A stretch of DNA of 64,000 nucleotides from Xylocopa sonorina. Its lineage: Eukaryota > Arthropoda > Insecta > Hymenoptera > Apidae. Within the stretch, counting starts at the first letter, position 1. Every line of letters starts with the position of its first letter. The notes under the pieces were generated by a model, which saw only the letters and a list, made by a program, of their open reading frames with translations, was not told where the DNA came from and searched no databases. The stretch lies in the NCBI RefSeq assembly GCF_050948175.1, contig NC_135201.1:3782001-3846000 (forward strand), read 5' to 3'. Below, in pieces: positions 22,371 through 35,500 of the stretch. Made by a program: the position numbers and the translations under genes.

Positions 22371-25300
22371 ATGGCACGGAACACGAAGAAAAAGCTGGCG
22401 ATTGTCGCCGGGACGTCTAGGTGTTTCATATACGTGAGTGAATCTCGTCCCCCGTCTCGATCTGTTCATATGCGATATCGTTTCCTCTGCCCAAACAAGC
22501 GACCCTTTTCCGCCTTTCGGATACGATATCACGTTTTCGTTCAGATTAATCCCTGGCCAGTCTGAAAAAATGGAGAAGGAAGATGTGTTACAGAAAGAAG
22601 TATATAGAAAGAGCTATTTACGTGTACACAGACACGCGTAAAGAAAATCTATCCGAGCGTAACATGTATGTGAATACGCGACTGTGATGGTCTGTGCACA
22701 TATTCCATACCATATCAGCTTGTAAACATATCGGAATAGTACCGTATTAAAGTCTGTGCGAACGTATATTTAGATGGGTGGCCGTTCGAAAGGGTTCAGC
22801 GTGCAGGAGGAAACAAATCGAGTGGCGTCGATGCGCGTTCGATTTCCGTTTCCTCGAGATCTCGCACTATCGACGAGCGATGCGACTCGGTTCGATTGAT
22901 GTTTGAATTTAACTGGGACTTGGTCGTTTCTCGCTCGAGAATTTATTACTCCGCTGGTTCGCTCAATTTAACGCTTGATCTCCCTTCATTTTTTGCCCCC
23001 TTTTTTCTTCGACAGTTCGACCACCGCATAGGGACTCGTACACGATCTAAAATGATAACTTCTTTTAGGCAGAAGCAAAGTGTTATGCCTCCGAAATGCC
23101 TGGAGAAATAAAATACTATGAGTGAGTTTTACACATGCAAGTATACTTATCTTTATACTAATCGAACGACGAACGTTTTAGCGTGAGAGTATTTAAGAGT
23201 AATAAAAAAAAAAAAAGAAAAGAAAAGGAGGATGAGAAAAGAGAGAAAGAGGGGGAAGAACGGAGGACGAGAATGAAAGCCGTCTGATTACCTATTTATG
23301 TGCTCTGCATTCGTTTTAGGTGTTCTAGAACCGAATATTGTTGCAGTATTGGTTGTTGCGTGTCGCCTGGACTAAATTTTCATCATTTATGGTATTATTG
23401 GTGCGCAAAACAAGTTTACACAGACCAATCTGACTTATTCGCTTTTTTTTTTTTTATATAAATGAAATTAACAATCTCCACAACGGTTCTTTCTTTCTGA
23501 TGCACGTTCTCGTTTTAGGATACTGGTTATAATTATGTTCCTGGTGTGCTCTGGTGGCGGTTGGTGGTATCGGTATTGGCTGCAGGGTAGATACAGAGCG
23601 GCTGCATCTGCTATTCCGACCAGAGCTACCAATACGCGGGGAGCTCGGAGTAGTATGAGGGGAACGACGTGTCAAGGGCAGAGGGCTCGAATTACCTATA
23701 ACTCGGCGAGGAACACCGTCCTGTTGCACCGTATGTGGAAAGGCGAGTGCCACACACGCTTGCGGCTTCTCGTGGTTCAACCCTTGCTACCTCCTCTTCC
23801 CCGACATGCCACGAGAATCACATCGAGTCCAACAACGCGTTGACAAAAATGCAGATTCTCGTGGCACTAGTATATTAACAAGGTGCATTAGGATATCACC
23901 TGAGAGCCTTCTCGATAATTCTTTTAATATAACGCGCATTGTCGGTTGAAAGCTGTTAGAATGCTTGATTAATTGTCTCTTTGTACCGCACTGTAAAAGC
24001 TATTAGATATACATCGATGAACGATAGAAAGCTGGTAATGTGACCAAAGCAAACGACCACGACACCTACATCCATCGGTGTACGCGCATTATATCAGAAG
24101 CATACGCGTTTTATTCGCGACGGTCCTTGAAACGCGGCAGTCCTTGAAACCTCGATCAGCCGCGTGTTAATCCAACGGTAGACTCGATCGACCGGGTACT
24201 TCTACGATTCTGTTTCACAGGTCCCCAGAGGAACGGAGCGGTGCCAGCGTACAACGGAAACGCGACCACCTCGGCGCAATACCAGAACATGAGCGTGATG
24301 CTGAACGACGCGAACTGCCCTTACTACCAGTTATACGGTCCGCCGCCAAGCTACGAAACTGTGATAGCCCAAACACGCGGCAAGGTGTCCAGTCCCGCGT
24401 CGCCGGGCCCGACGAACGCGCGTGCCAACGTGCAATCGCCGAACCTGCCGCCGGCTGGCCCGCACGTGCCCCAATGTTTCTCCTACGCCTGCAACTTCCC
24501 CGCGAGGCTGAACAACGGCTTGGACCAGTGCGCAGCGCAGTACACGAACGGCGGAGCGAGCTCCAGGCAGCTGGACGTCCGCGAGGGCATCCCGTACCCG
24601 CATTTCCCGCAGTATTGCACGCTCGCGGATGGAACGTTGAGGCGGAACGTCTGCGTTCCTTTCGGCTACCAGGAGCAATCGTTCGTTCCCAGGGACGGGT
24701 TTAGTCAGATGTATCAAGCAGGTGCCACGAATTACGTTCTGTATCCGCTGGACAAGTCCTCGGATACCTCGGATCAGGAGAATCAGGGCTACCAGCTGTC
24801 GAACGCAGAGAGGTACACTATGATGAGCGTCGACTGTGCGCCGGGTAGCAGTAGGGAGCAGGGTATCTGGAAGGCGGACGATCGAGCGATCTCTAAAGTG
24901 CACGGTAGCCAGGGTGGTGGTCAAGTAGTAGAAGCGAGAACAACCGGTGAACGGATCGAGAAAAGTCGTCAGAATGCGTCTGAAGCGATCGCGGCTGGGT
25001 TCCCTTGTCTGTTTAAGATCGACGAGGATCGCGGGGCGGATTCTAAGTCGTCCGCGAACTCGCTGGAAGATTTCTTCTCGGAGTTCACCAAGTGTCGGCG
25101 AGTCTACGGCGGTTCTTTGAGGGCAACCGGTCGGTACGCCGGTAAAGAGAGGCGCGAGCAATATTCCGTTCAAAGGGGCTTCTCCAAGATACTGCCCCAC
25201 TCCTGTGATGGACTTATCAATACAGAGCCGGCAGTGGCATGCGGCGATACGTCCCACGTCCACGGGCCAGCCTCGTTAGAGGATAGGGGTAACGTTAGCG

Positions 25301-25491
25301 GCAGTTCTTCTCAATCGAATCCATCCAATAATGTGATATTAGAGTGTTTCGGCTCCGGGGCCGCGTCCTCGTCCCACTCGACCGGTAACGTCGAGGAACT
25401 CGAGCAGTCTCGTTCTCGCCTCGTAAATGCCAGTACAAATTCTGATCTTGAAAGTAAACATAGATTAGACAGATCGAAATCGTTGGACTGA
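22371..25491 (+). CDS. WBP1/VOPP1-like membrane protein with PPxY motif
   Basis: Five exons join in phase: 22371-22433, 23069-23121, 23320-23400, 23519-23730 and 24221-25491, giving 559 residues. No single open frame reveals this; the first three coding exons are 53 to 81 bases. Exons two and three encode a short Cys-rich ectodomain (KCYASEMPGEIKYYE, then TEYCCSIGCC), and the membrane segment starts LWYYWILVIIMFLVC (residues 62-76). This Cys pattern followed by LWY-x-W and one helix is the hallmark of WBP1/WBP1L/VOPP1 proteins. The cytoplasmic tail is long and holds PPPSY at 177-181, a PPxY ligand for WW domains of Nedd4-type ubiquitin ligases. The N-terminal 20 residues are a weak signal peptide. 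VOPP1-type proteins act in endosomes or lysosomes; the tail beyond the motif is unlike vertebrate members. The function in insects is inferred only. Confidence 0.82.
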
Positions 25492-28391
25492 GCGCGCTTA
25501 TGGGAGTACCCTGTGTCGCGTCGTGTCGTTCGTTAACAGTGCTTATTCTTGTACACGTCGCTGATCCATGTGAATCACGATTTCCGATCGACTCCTACGA
25601 TGTCCGTTCCGACAAGTTCTCCTGTAATCGATCCGACGAAACGAGCGCAGTATTATCTTTTCTAAACATCCAACTTTGAAATCGATATATGGTAGACTTT
25701 GGTGAATCCGTGATGACGTTAGAATTGCTCTGAGATATTGTAATACTCATTTTGAAATGTGAAAATCTGTCGAAGGATATCAGGATAGATCAGACATTTA
25801 GTCGAGCAAGAAAGAGAGAGAGAGAGAGAAGAATCGTGCAAATTATTTTTTAATTCAGAAGAGTACCATATTGTTCTTTTCACAATATATTCTGGTCACT
25901 CTGACTGTACTTTACTCGAAACCAAATTGTCAAATATTATACAGTTCGCTTCCTCAGCGGACGAAAAGACGCGCTTGACGCGTTACATTTCTATTTTACG
26001 ATATTATCCGTTACTATTTTTCCCTCTCTGTCCATCTGATCGTATAATCGAGCTCATCGCGTGACATTCACTTGTATCTACATCCCTCCTCTATACGTTC
26101 AACTGCTACGTACACTTCCAATCGTTCTCGAGTCGTTACGTACCAATCTTTTTTCTAACAAGCGTGTCGCAAATCCGGTAGCAAGACTTGCCAAGTCGAT
26201 AACGGATTCTCGTATCCGAAGAGGAGGAGACCCACGGGACCACATTCTCGACGTCTTTCAGTTTCTCTCCGTTTACTTATCGAGTATGGAATAATTTGGT
26301 ATCAACCAAACGCAGTCCAGTTGAATACCTCCAACGTAGCTCTAGTCGATGGTCCGTCTGTCGCGTAGCTTGATCTTTGATCTTCTTCTTTTGCAACACA
26401 CGATACTGCCAGAAATCTTTGGTGAACAAAAAAAAAAAAAAGAAAGAGAAAAGAAAAAAAAAGAGAAACAATGTCCTGTTCAATTTAGCGGTGGTTCCAA
26501 GCTACGTAATTAATTAATAATGATAACGATAACGATTATATTAATATTAACGATACTGATAACGACGTTAATCGGTTAACGAACGACCGGTTAATGAAAT
26601 TTTTCCTTCCTTTTACGAACGAGCTCAACCGATTCCAATTACGCACAAGGGGGCGTCGCTCGACGCCTGGTTCTTAAATCGTCCTACGTAAACGTCGGTA
26701 AATGCCAATAAACTTCGTTAGCGCACCTTTTTCTAATCTTCGCACGTACAGCCGCACTTTACGAGCCGCAAAACAATTCTCAGTGCAAGCTGAACAATTC
26801 TAATTGCCAGGGTTTAAACGATCGTCGGTCCGATATCGCGCGTCGTCGCGTCTTCTCGAGGGAAGCGGGTACGAGTCAAAGGACTGTTGGATCCTCCTGG
26901 TTCCTCGAAAACGAGACGACAGCGCGCTTTTGGTCCTTATTACACGCGATCGAACGCTTCGTCCGCGTCCATCTCTGGTTTACACTGACGCGTGCACGTT
27001 TTAACGCGATCCCGCGGATTTTTATGGATTCTCGATCGATCCACTTTCGAAAAAGCCCAGGGGAAAGTCGATGTATACTTTATTAATTTTAAGCTACGTT
27101 TAATAAATATTATACGGTCCTCTCCGCGATGCGAGACGGGACTCGAAGTCTGCCCGTGTGTCCTTTTGCGTGTTTACTCGTTACGTTTTGTGAGTGAGTG
27201 TGCGTGTGTGGGCGCGTGAAGTAACGTTTTAATTAACTATCGATCATTTGCGAGACGGAGGGGATCAAGCGTGTAGATCCAGTCCGACGGAGGAATTATA
27301 TTTTAATCGATGTTCAGAGATGTCACGACAGCTTGCGAACGCCCTTTTCTTTCACCGATCGACACCGCTGTTCTCAGTTTCCCGCGTTCGCATCGCTCCA
27401 CGCAGACGAGAAGCGGATGCCGCGCGAGTCGATTTCAATTGGTGCTGGTGAGAAACAGAGGGACGCGTTTATCGGTTGTCGGATTTGCCTGATGACGAAG
27501 TCGAGATTACTTTTACTGTACACTGAAGAAACGATTGTTTTTTCAGAACCAAAGGTCTTGGAGACGATACGAAGGCGAGTATGCTCGAGCAACGTTGGCT
27601 TCTCGAGTCGAACAGACATTTACGCGATACAAGAAGTTCGTGTTAATTGAAACTGTCAGATGGATTAATGTAAATGAAAACAGAGTGCAGAGACGTTTGC
27701 TCGATTGAAACGCGATCATCTTTTCAGTGTACGAGCGTAACTCGACTAGAGAAATCGAGATCGAGTACCGATGTCCCGTTTGTCAGTCTCCGATTCTTTG
27801 TTGCTCGATTGCAACCGCGGTCCAAAGAAAGAGCGTACGTGCCAATAACGAGTCCGTTAGATAGGGGTATGTGTCGAGTGGGTCGAGCTGATCGAACTCA
27901 CGACACACGCATCGTTTTGCTCGATCTCTTACGGTCAAGAGAGAAAGAGAGTGAAAGAGAGAGAAAGAGAGAGAGAGATATGTATTAGCTTAAAAGATGA
28001 AAGAGTTATAAATACGTACGCGTACACGCATGCACAGGTGTTGAATGCGCGCGTGCATGCGTGCACCTCGTACACGCGTAATTATTTTTTCTAATCGATT
28101 CAAATGAACGAGCTCTGTTTATCCGAGGCTCAGTCCGTTTCACTGATCGTTACCGCATAAAATGAAATAACAGAACCGAGTATCGTACCGGATTACGAGC
28201 TATTCTATAGATTCCAGGATACATTATATATTTTGCGTGCGTCTGCATAGCCTGCGTGTTATATTATAGCTTTAATGATCGATAAACTAGTCCGAATGAA
28301 CCTCTAACTGTAACGTGCAATCATATTCGTATCGATATATATTGTAAGATATACTGTACCTCACGCGAAAGGTTGTCTTTGATGAAATAAA
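25492..28391 (+). other. Probable 3' UTR of WBP1-like gene
   Basis: No coding exon is supported. It contains short GA runs near 25811-25829 and 27940-27980 and a purine run near 26427-26466. AATAAA at 28386-28391 is a strong late poly(A) signal, suggesting a long 3' UTR; earlier ends are possible. Confidence 0.45.
28386..28391 (+). terminator. Candidate poly(A) signal for WBP1-like gene
   Basis: AATAAA followed within 30 bases by a TG-rich stretch, 2.9 kb after the stop codon. Confidence 0.4.
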
Positions 28392-29515
28392 GACAGGATA
28401 TTTATTCACATCAGAGTGTACGCTGTAATCGGGAATTTTTGGCTGGATTTTTGTCGAACGATCGAATAATGCTGTTCAACAGGATATATCCCTGTTTTGT
28501 ATAGGGTAATTGATCACACGTGCCTTAAATCATTTAGTATACTCTGCTAAATATTGTCAATGGCTAAAAATAGTTGAACTTGATTGATATCCGAAGGGCA
28601 CTTCTTAAGCGTTCTATCTCATTTCTGGGAAACCTTAAGAACGCTTAGAAAATGCATTTTCTGCGGGAAATAAACGGAAACCGAGCCTTCGCCGCTTTTC
28701 CCTGTAAACCTCCTCTCGCGAACTTATCATTTCCACGTTCCTCAGTTTATCCGTCCAAATTCTATTTGCATTCTTATCAAAGTACAATTACTGTTGCACG
28801 ATAACTTATTACCGATCGCACGAAACCCCCACGTGCAATACCTCGACGAACCATCGTGAGAAAGTCGAGACGATGCGGAGTTGAAGAATCGATGGCAACG
28901 AAGGAAAAAATTCGACAAAACGCCACGCGATTAATGCGATAAAATGCAAAGACGAGGAAACAGGGAGAAGCAGTAGTTACACGTTGCAAAGGAACGTGGA
29001 TAATCATATATTGAATCGCAATAGATTCGCAGTGGCAAAGTGTAATGGCGAGCAGCGAAGCGCGGGGTGCCGCGATGGTAAAAACGACGCAGTTACCGAT
29101 AAGCCGGGGCGACGGTAAGAGATGGCAGGTGCAACTAGACCCAGGAGAGGAAATCAATATTTAAGGGTAGACTGGCTGGTAGAGGGGTTGGAGGCGCGTC
29201 GAGAGCGTCCCCATAAGGGAGAGCTTGCACGCGAAGTTGGGAACGCCGATGTAGGCGGCGAAGCCGATAAAAACGGTTCAGAAAATGTCGTAGTCCGGGG
29301 GAACGGGACAGTTTTCGCGTGTAATACCTCTCTTCTCCTCGATTTTCTCTCCGCCTTTCTCTTCCGCGCCCTTCCTCTTTCTCTCTCCCTCTCTCTCTCT
29401 CTCTTTCTCTCTCTATACTTCCTGTTACGCTGTTTCCTCGCCACGAAGGTTCGACCCCGGTGAATCGATAATTAAAGTGATAGTGCGCGGCGATTACACA
29501 TTTGTGCCGGACAAG

Positions 29516-32500
29516 ATGTCGGTGAAGGTGAGTGGTACGCGTAAAAAGCATATAAGCATATAAATGGAAGATGACCGGTCCTGGGCTGTTGTTTCGTGCT
29601 AATTTCGACTGATCCAGATCGGGTGCAGTCGGTTCAGATCGATTTACGCATCGTTGCTTGGGAGAGTCTACGTGCACGTTTCTCCAATTTCGTATTCCGA
29701 TTTCAAGGAAAGTGTCTGGCTATTAATTTTGTTCATTGGATGTTTATTAACGTGCTGATTGAAATTAGACGTAACTCGAAACCGGTTACCGATGTTCCAG
29801 GGGAACGTAAATAAACGGGGAATAGAATGTTCGTTATTTGAGTTACACAGAATTTGTTATTATTAGAATGTTTATTATAATAATGTTTCCCCGGTTTTGT
29901 TTGTGTACACTAGACGATGTTCCCTTCGTGAAACGTTTTCCACGAATTTCTCTTTATGAATATTCGAAATTTGACCGTGCACGTTGACTTTTGCGATCCA
30001 CGTCCCTATCGAGATTTTGCTGCATCCTGTCCCTACGTGTTCAGAAACGTTGTGTAACGAATGTTAACTAACTCGCGAATTCAGTCCGTTTATGGATGAA
30101 ATGTACATGTCTCTGAACCTCCACGAGACAGAATCATGTAAACAGCGCATCTGTTTAAGTAAAAGCTCAATTCTATTGCAAGCTGTACTCGTATACACTG
30201 GAAAAAGAAAAATTGATACCAGAATGCTTGATATTCATTTGCATTAATTTTGACTTCTGCTTAATTAAATCGAGCGATTCAGATTCAAATTTAAACAAAC
30301 ATTTAAAATCGATTATACTACTCAAAAAGAAAGAAAAATCGAAATCAATTAAATTGGATGCAGACATAATTTCCAGTGTACGTCATACGAAATCGTCTGC
30401 GACTCTCAGGCAACGCGAGTATCATTCGAACCGAGACGCCCAACCGGAACCATCGGTTGTTTACGCTTCTGGGCGGTGCGCCCAAGTCCCCAAAGGGAGA
30501 ACCGGTGTACGTGTACACGGTTTTCCATCCGCGGTGCTATCAGAAACGTGGCGAAACACGCTGGTGAGGCACAAAGCATTTTAATCGTATTAAACGAGGC
30601 TACAAGTGCCCGTTTCCTGCTAGGAGACCCGAAAGAGAGACGGAAACAGGCAACTCAATTGTAGACGCGTGCGCGCCGCTTCCACTGATCCTCGTGTTTG
30701 CACGCGTGCAGTCCCGCACCGCGTCGTGCCGCGCCGCGCCGCTTGCAACCAGCCTGCAGTTCCGATACGAGCGTTTATCGTGCTTGTTTCGCATACCGTA
30801 GTGTCCCGCGTCGCGCGTTTCTCGTTCTCCTTCTCGACTCCAGTAGGACTCGTCGCACTCCCACGATTCTCGCCTCGATTCACGCCCGCTTCGAAACCCT
30901 GATCGGATTCCGATTCTAACGATCCTCGTACTCTCGATGCGGAGAGGGCACGCGTACGGTGCGAGGCGATAAGCTTTCCGCGTTAGCGGAGTATCGCGAG
31001 ATAGTGTGTAATCGCGCGACGTCACGCGAATTACGGCTGCGTTCAAGAGACGGACGCTGTTCGAAGAGAGGCTCGGATGCAACGACGGCTGCCCGTCCTC
31101 GATTTCGTTTCGCGCGTAGAACGGGAACGGACACTCCTCGCCGCGATCCTGAGAACACGAACGGCCTCCGACCATGCATTTGTTTCGGAGTAACGGCCGC
31201 TCGACGGTACGTATTTTTAGTTTGCTCTAAGAACGTGTCACGGCGCCGCGACAACCGATCTCTTCACTGAATTTTCGGCTCTTCTGTTGACGCGCGCCTT
31301 TTCCCTCTTAGTTCGAGCCCCGTCGCATGGCGTGCTGCGGTCTCTGTCAGCGGACGTTCGCTCCTCGCTCTTCTCAGCCGTTCGATTTGTTTCTATCCAT
31401 GGAAATTCGTTTCACGTGTATCGTTGTTTGCGACAGATGGATGGATAAATTGTTTACACGTTTCTAAAAGCTCCCACGGGCGTGAGAGAGCAGTTAATGT
31501 ATACGATAGTTGGAAATAGAATTAGTCGGATGATGTTTAGAGGATGACATGAAATTAGCATTTAAATTCTACTTTTTCAGTCGCGGTTGTATGGATGACA
31601 GGCTACTCGCGAGTGATGCCACGGTTATGCATAATTGTACGAATCCTCTTGGCCTTCGCGATTCCCTAGACTCGACCAAGTTGTATACAACCTCGTGCAA
31701 AAGATCGAATACGTTCGACGTATTTTTAGTCCGCGTTCAGGCACGACATGTGGAGTCCAAGTAAACGCGAGACGGAAAAATTGCTAAACCGTTAGGCATT
31801 ATTCGAATAATATTAATAAACGCGTAAACACTCGCAGCCTCCTCGTTACTGTGTATATAAACAGAGAAGGTATTTGCAAGATGTTACCTAATCGCGTTAT
31901 CGCCGTTTGGTCACGGTTATTGTGTAACAACAACGGGCTCTTTTAGCGTCTCCTTATCTCCGACAAAGTGTCGTTTGCCCTTGCCTCGTGGCCCCCGCTT
32001 GACCGCCGATCGACGATAATTTAGGCGCGCTGAACAGTCGGTAACAGTTACAAACTGACTTCTCGTTTACCCTCCAGATGATGATGTACAAGCAGGCGGA
32101 GTTCGAGGACGAGGACAGCAGCAGCATCGGTTCCGTCGCTCTGAACAGCGAGGGGATCAGCACCTCCGCCACGCACATCAGGTACAACTCGGTGGGTACA
32201 ACACGCGTCTAATTATCGTCAACGCTAATTCAAGCAGCTTCGTTTGGAGGCGCAAGCGTGATGTTTGCGTCTAACGAGTCGAAGTGCAATGCCGCGATAC
32301 ACGCAGCGACGAAAGGGTTAATCGATGTTAACTGGCCAATTTACGCGACACTTCCATTCGGACCGGTTTCTCGAGATATTAACCCGAGTACGATCGTTGC
32401 GCCTTTTGGTTCTCTCGTGTTATACATACGATTTTCTGTACCACAGGGGATCTCTCTGTGGAGGGCGAGGAGCGCGCTCGAGAGGTGCCTGTTCATCATT

Positions 32501-35500
32501 TGCGCGGGCCTTCTGTTGATGGTCGTGATGCTGTCGATAATGATCAGCAGCAAGAACGGTTGGGACGAGGCGCAGATACTTCACGTCACTTCGCATGGAG
32601 ATGGTAAGAGGAAACCTGATGTTAGAACTAGCACAGTTTTCTTCTCGAAAATGGAAACAGCGTCTGTAAGATGCGAGGAAACGTTTATAAATCATAGCCA
32701 GAGTATATTGTCCACTAAATACATTTTATACCTGAATGTAAACGAGTGTTTTCAGTAAGATTTTCAGTACGCTCGACTGAGAATTCTATCGTTCTTCGGT
32801 TAACTCGATGCATCGTCGATTGGAAGGACTGATGATGAAAGATGAATCGATCTTGCTTCAGATGGTACGCACTGTTTGACTGAGCACTGCGTTACGGTGG
32901 CCGCCACTATCATAAATAGCATCGATCGTTCGGTCAATCCCTGCGAGGACTTTTACGAGTACGCGTGCGGTGGTTGGATCAAGAAGAATCCCATACCAGA
33001 TGGAAGCAGCATGTGGGGAACGTTCGACAAGCTCGAGCAAGACAATCAGCTGGTCGTGAGGAATGTTCTTGGTAAAATAGTTGCATCCTCTGTACGCTTC
33101 CTTTTTCCATCGCGAACAAAAGTCTGGGTTCGCACAGTTCAAGTGGACAACTTTAAGATCAATTTGCTCGACTCGAGTAACGAATTATCCGTTCTCTCGA
33201 ATCGAGTAAACTGCTTTTAATTGATGTTAACGGTCTTTTCTTTCGGTGATCTCTTCTTTAGGTGTCTGTGCGAGTCACTCTTTAATTTTCCCAAGAGCGC
33301 CCGCTTCGACGGCAGTTTTTATTCCGCGAATTCGCACATATGGTCCCGCGCAGAAATAAGTAAAAACCGATTAGAGCCAAGCCCAAGGGAGATGCCGGAT
33401 GTGGCAAGACTTCCTAATCGAGGCAAAAACCGTTTTCCTTGAAGTATTTGCGACATTCTTTTTCTGCTTCCTGTGCATATTCTCCTCACGTGTCTGAAAC
33501 GAGAAGTTCAAGTGTCACGAGTTGCTCTGCAGCTTTTTTCTCTCGACATTTCCTCCACTCGAATCGAAGTTACGCTTGCCTTAGAGCTGGTACGAAGTTG
33601 CGTTCCGGCGGCTTCCCTTTTCTACGATGAAATTTCGTAGACTAGCACTGTTTCTCCTAATTTTCGCTTACCTTCTATTTAACCAGAGAAGCCGTTCAGC
33701 AAAATGCACTCGAAGGCGGAGAAGAAAGCGAAGCATTACTTCCTGTCCTGCATGGACGCGAACGACACGATCGAGACGCTTGGCGCGAAGCCGATGCTGA
33801 AGCTGTTGGAGACCGTCGGTGGTTGGAACATTTCCGGGAAATTCAATCTAAACGAGTGGTCCCTGCAGAATAGCATGCACATTCTGCAAAATGTTTACAA
33901 TATGGACGGTTTATTTACATGGGCTGTGAACGAGGACGATCGAAATAGTACCAGACACATTATACAAGTAAGAGTCGCGAAATGGATCTGGAGGACGCGT
34001 CGATGTCCAAAAGCTGGGGGAAAAATGAAAATATTGGCTCTGTCTGGTAATGGCGCGAGATCAAACGAAACCTTTAAAGCTACGTAATCTTGTTGAAATC
34101 GTTTGGATCTTCGGATAAACGATACTTTTTCTGACTTATCTGTTATTTCCGCAATCAATGCCACTTATAAAATCTGTGAAAAAATAAGACGCAATCTATA
34201 TGTACCTTGAAATCTACCACTTGGATACTATCGTCCGATGTTTGTTGATGGAATGATTTATGTTCAAGGTCGATCAAGGAGGACTGACGTTGCCCACCGC
34301 TGACAATTACCTGAACGTAACCGAGCACAGGAAAGTGTTGGACGCGTATCTGGAATACATGACTAAGGTGACTCTCTTTTTCCCTCTTTCCTCATCGACG
34401 ACAATCCTCGCTGGAATCTTGTAACGCGGTGAGAATCGAGTACAAACGTTGCCGCGTGTTTTGCAGATCGGAACACTGCTTGGCGGCGATGAGAACTCGA
34501 CGAGGACGCAGATGCAGGACGTGATAACGTTCGAAACGAAATTGGCGGAGATCATGACACCGCCGGAGGATCGTCGCGACAAGGAGAAGCTTTACAATCT
34601 GATGCCGTTGAGCAAACTGCAAACGAAAGCGCCTTTCGTGAGTATGCGCGCGTACAAAGTGTCGTTGTGCGACTATTTGTGGGTAATTTAACAGATGCAC
34701 CGTTTCAGAAGTGTAGCAAACAGCCTGTAACCATCAGCGATATTCATAAATTCAAAGCTCTTACCCTAATTACGATACGTTACGACTTCGTTCTCGTCGT
34801 TCGACTTTGGCTTCTAAAATCGTCATCTGTTAAATTTTCCATTTCTCAACCACCCAGTATAAACATTCATACGTACAGCACTGCGTTTCCGGCGTGTTTC
34901 TGGGTAACGTATCCACCGCTTCGATAAATACCATTCTATAACCGTCCGGTTTAATTTTAGATGTCCTGGGTCGACTATTTTCAAAATGCGACGGGGCTTG
35001 TCAACAAGGAGATCGACAACGAGACGATGATCGTGAATTTCGCGCCGGAATACTTCGCCAAACTATCCAACCTGGTTTTAGAGTACAAGAAAACAAACAA
35101 AGGGAAGATGTAAGTGTGTTCTCGTGATTGACTCCCTGTCCGCGTTAGGGCACGCGTCCATCCGGTTGCGAAGATTCTGGAGAACAATTGGTAACGATTG
35201 GTATTCCCTCGGTTGGACGCGTGCCCTAGAGTTCGTTCTACGTGAAACACTTTTGTCAGTGTCTATTAAACTCTCTCTTCTTTCTCTCGCACCAGAGTGC
35301 TGAACAATTATCTCGTCTGGCAAACCGTGAGATCCCTGACCGCCTGCCTGTCAAAATCGTTCCGCGACGCTTACAAGGGACTAAGGAAGGCGCTGATCGG
35401 CTCGGACGGCCACGAGGAGCAATGGCGTTACTGCGTCAGCGACACGCATAACGCGATGGGTTTTGCGATCGGTGCGATGTTCGTTAGAGAAGTTTTCCAT

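Noticed and set aside
24331..25263. 310-codon minus-strand frame opposite the WBP1-like last exon
   Set aside because: It is the antisense shadow of a GC-rich coding exon. Plus-strand phase, splice sites and family motifs support the plus strand.
24241..25491. Single-exon gene starting at the GTG at 24241
   Set aside because: The frame extends upstream through a good acceptor (TTTCACAG) and joins four earlier exons in phase.
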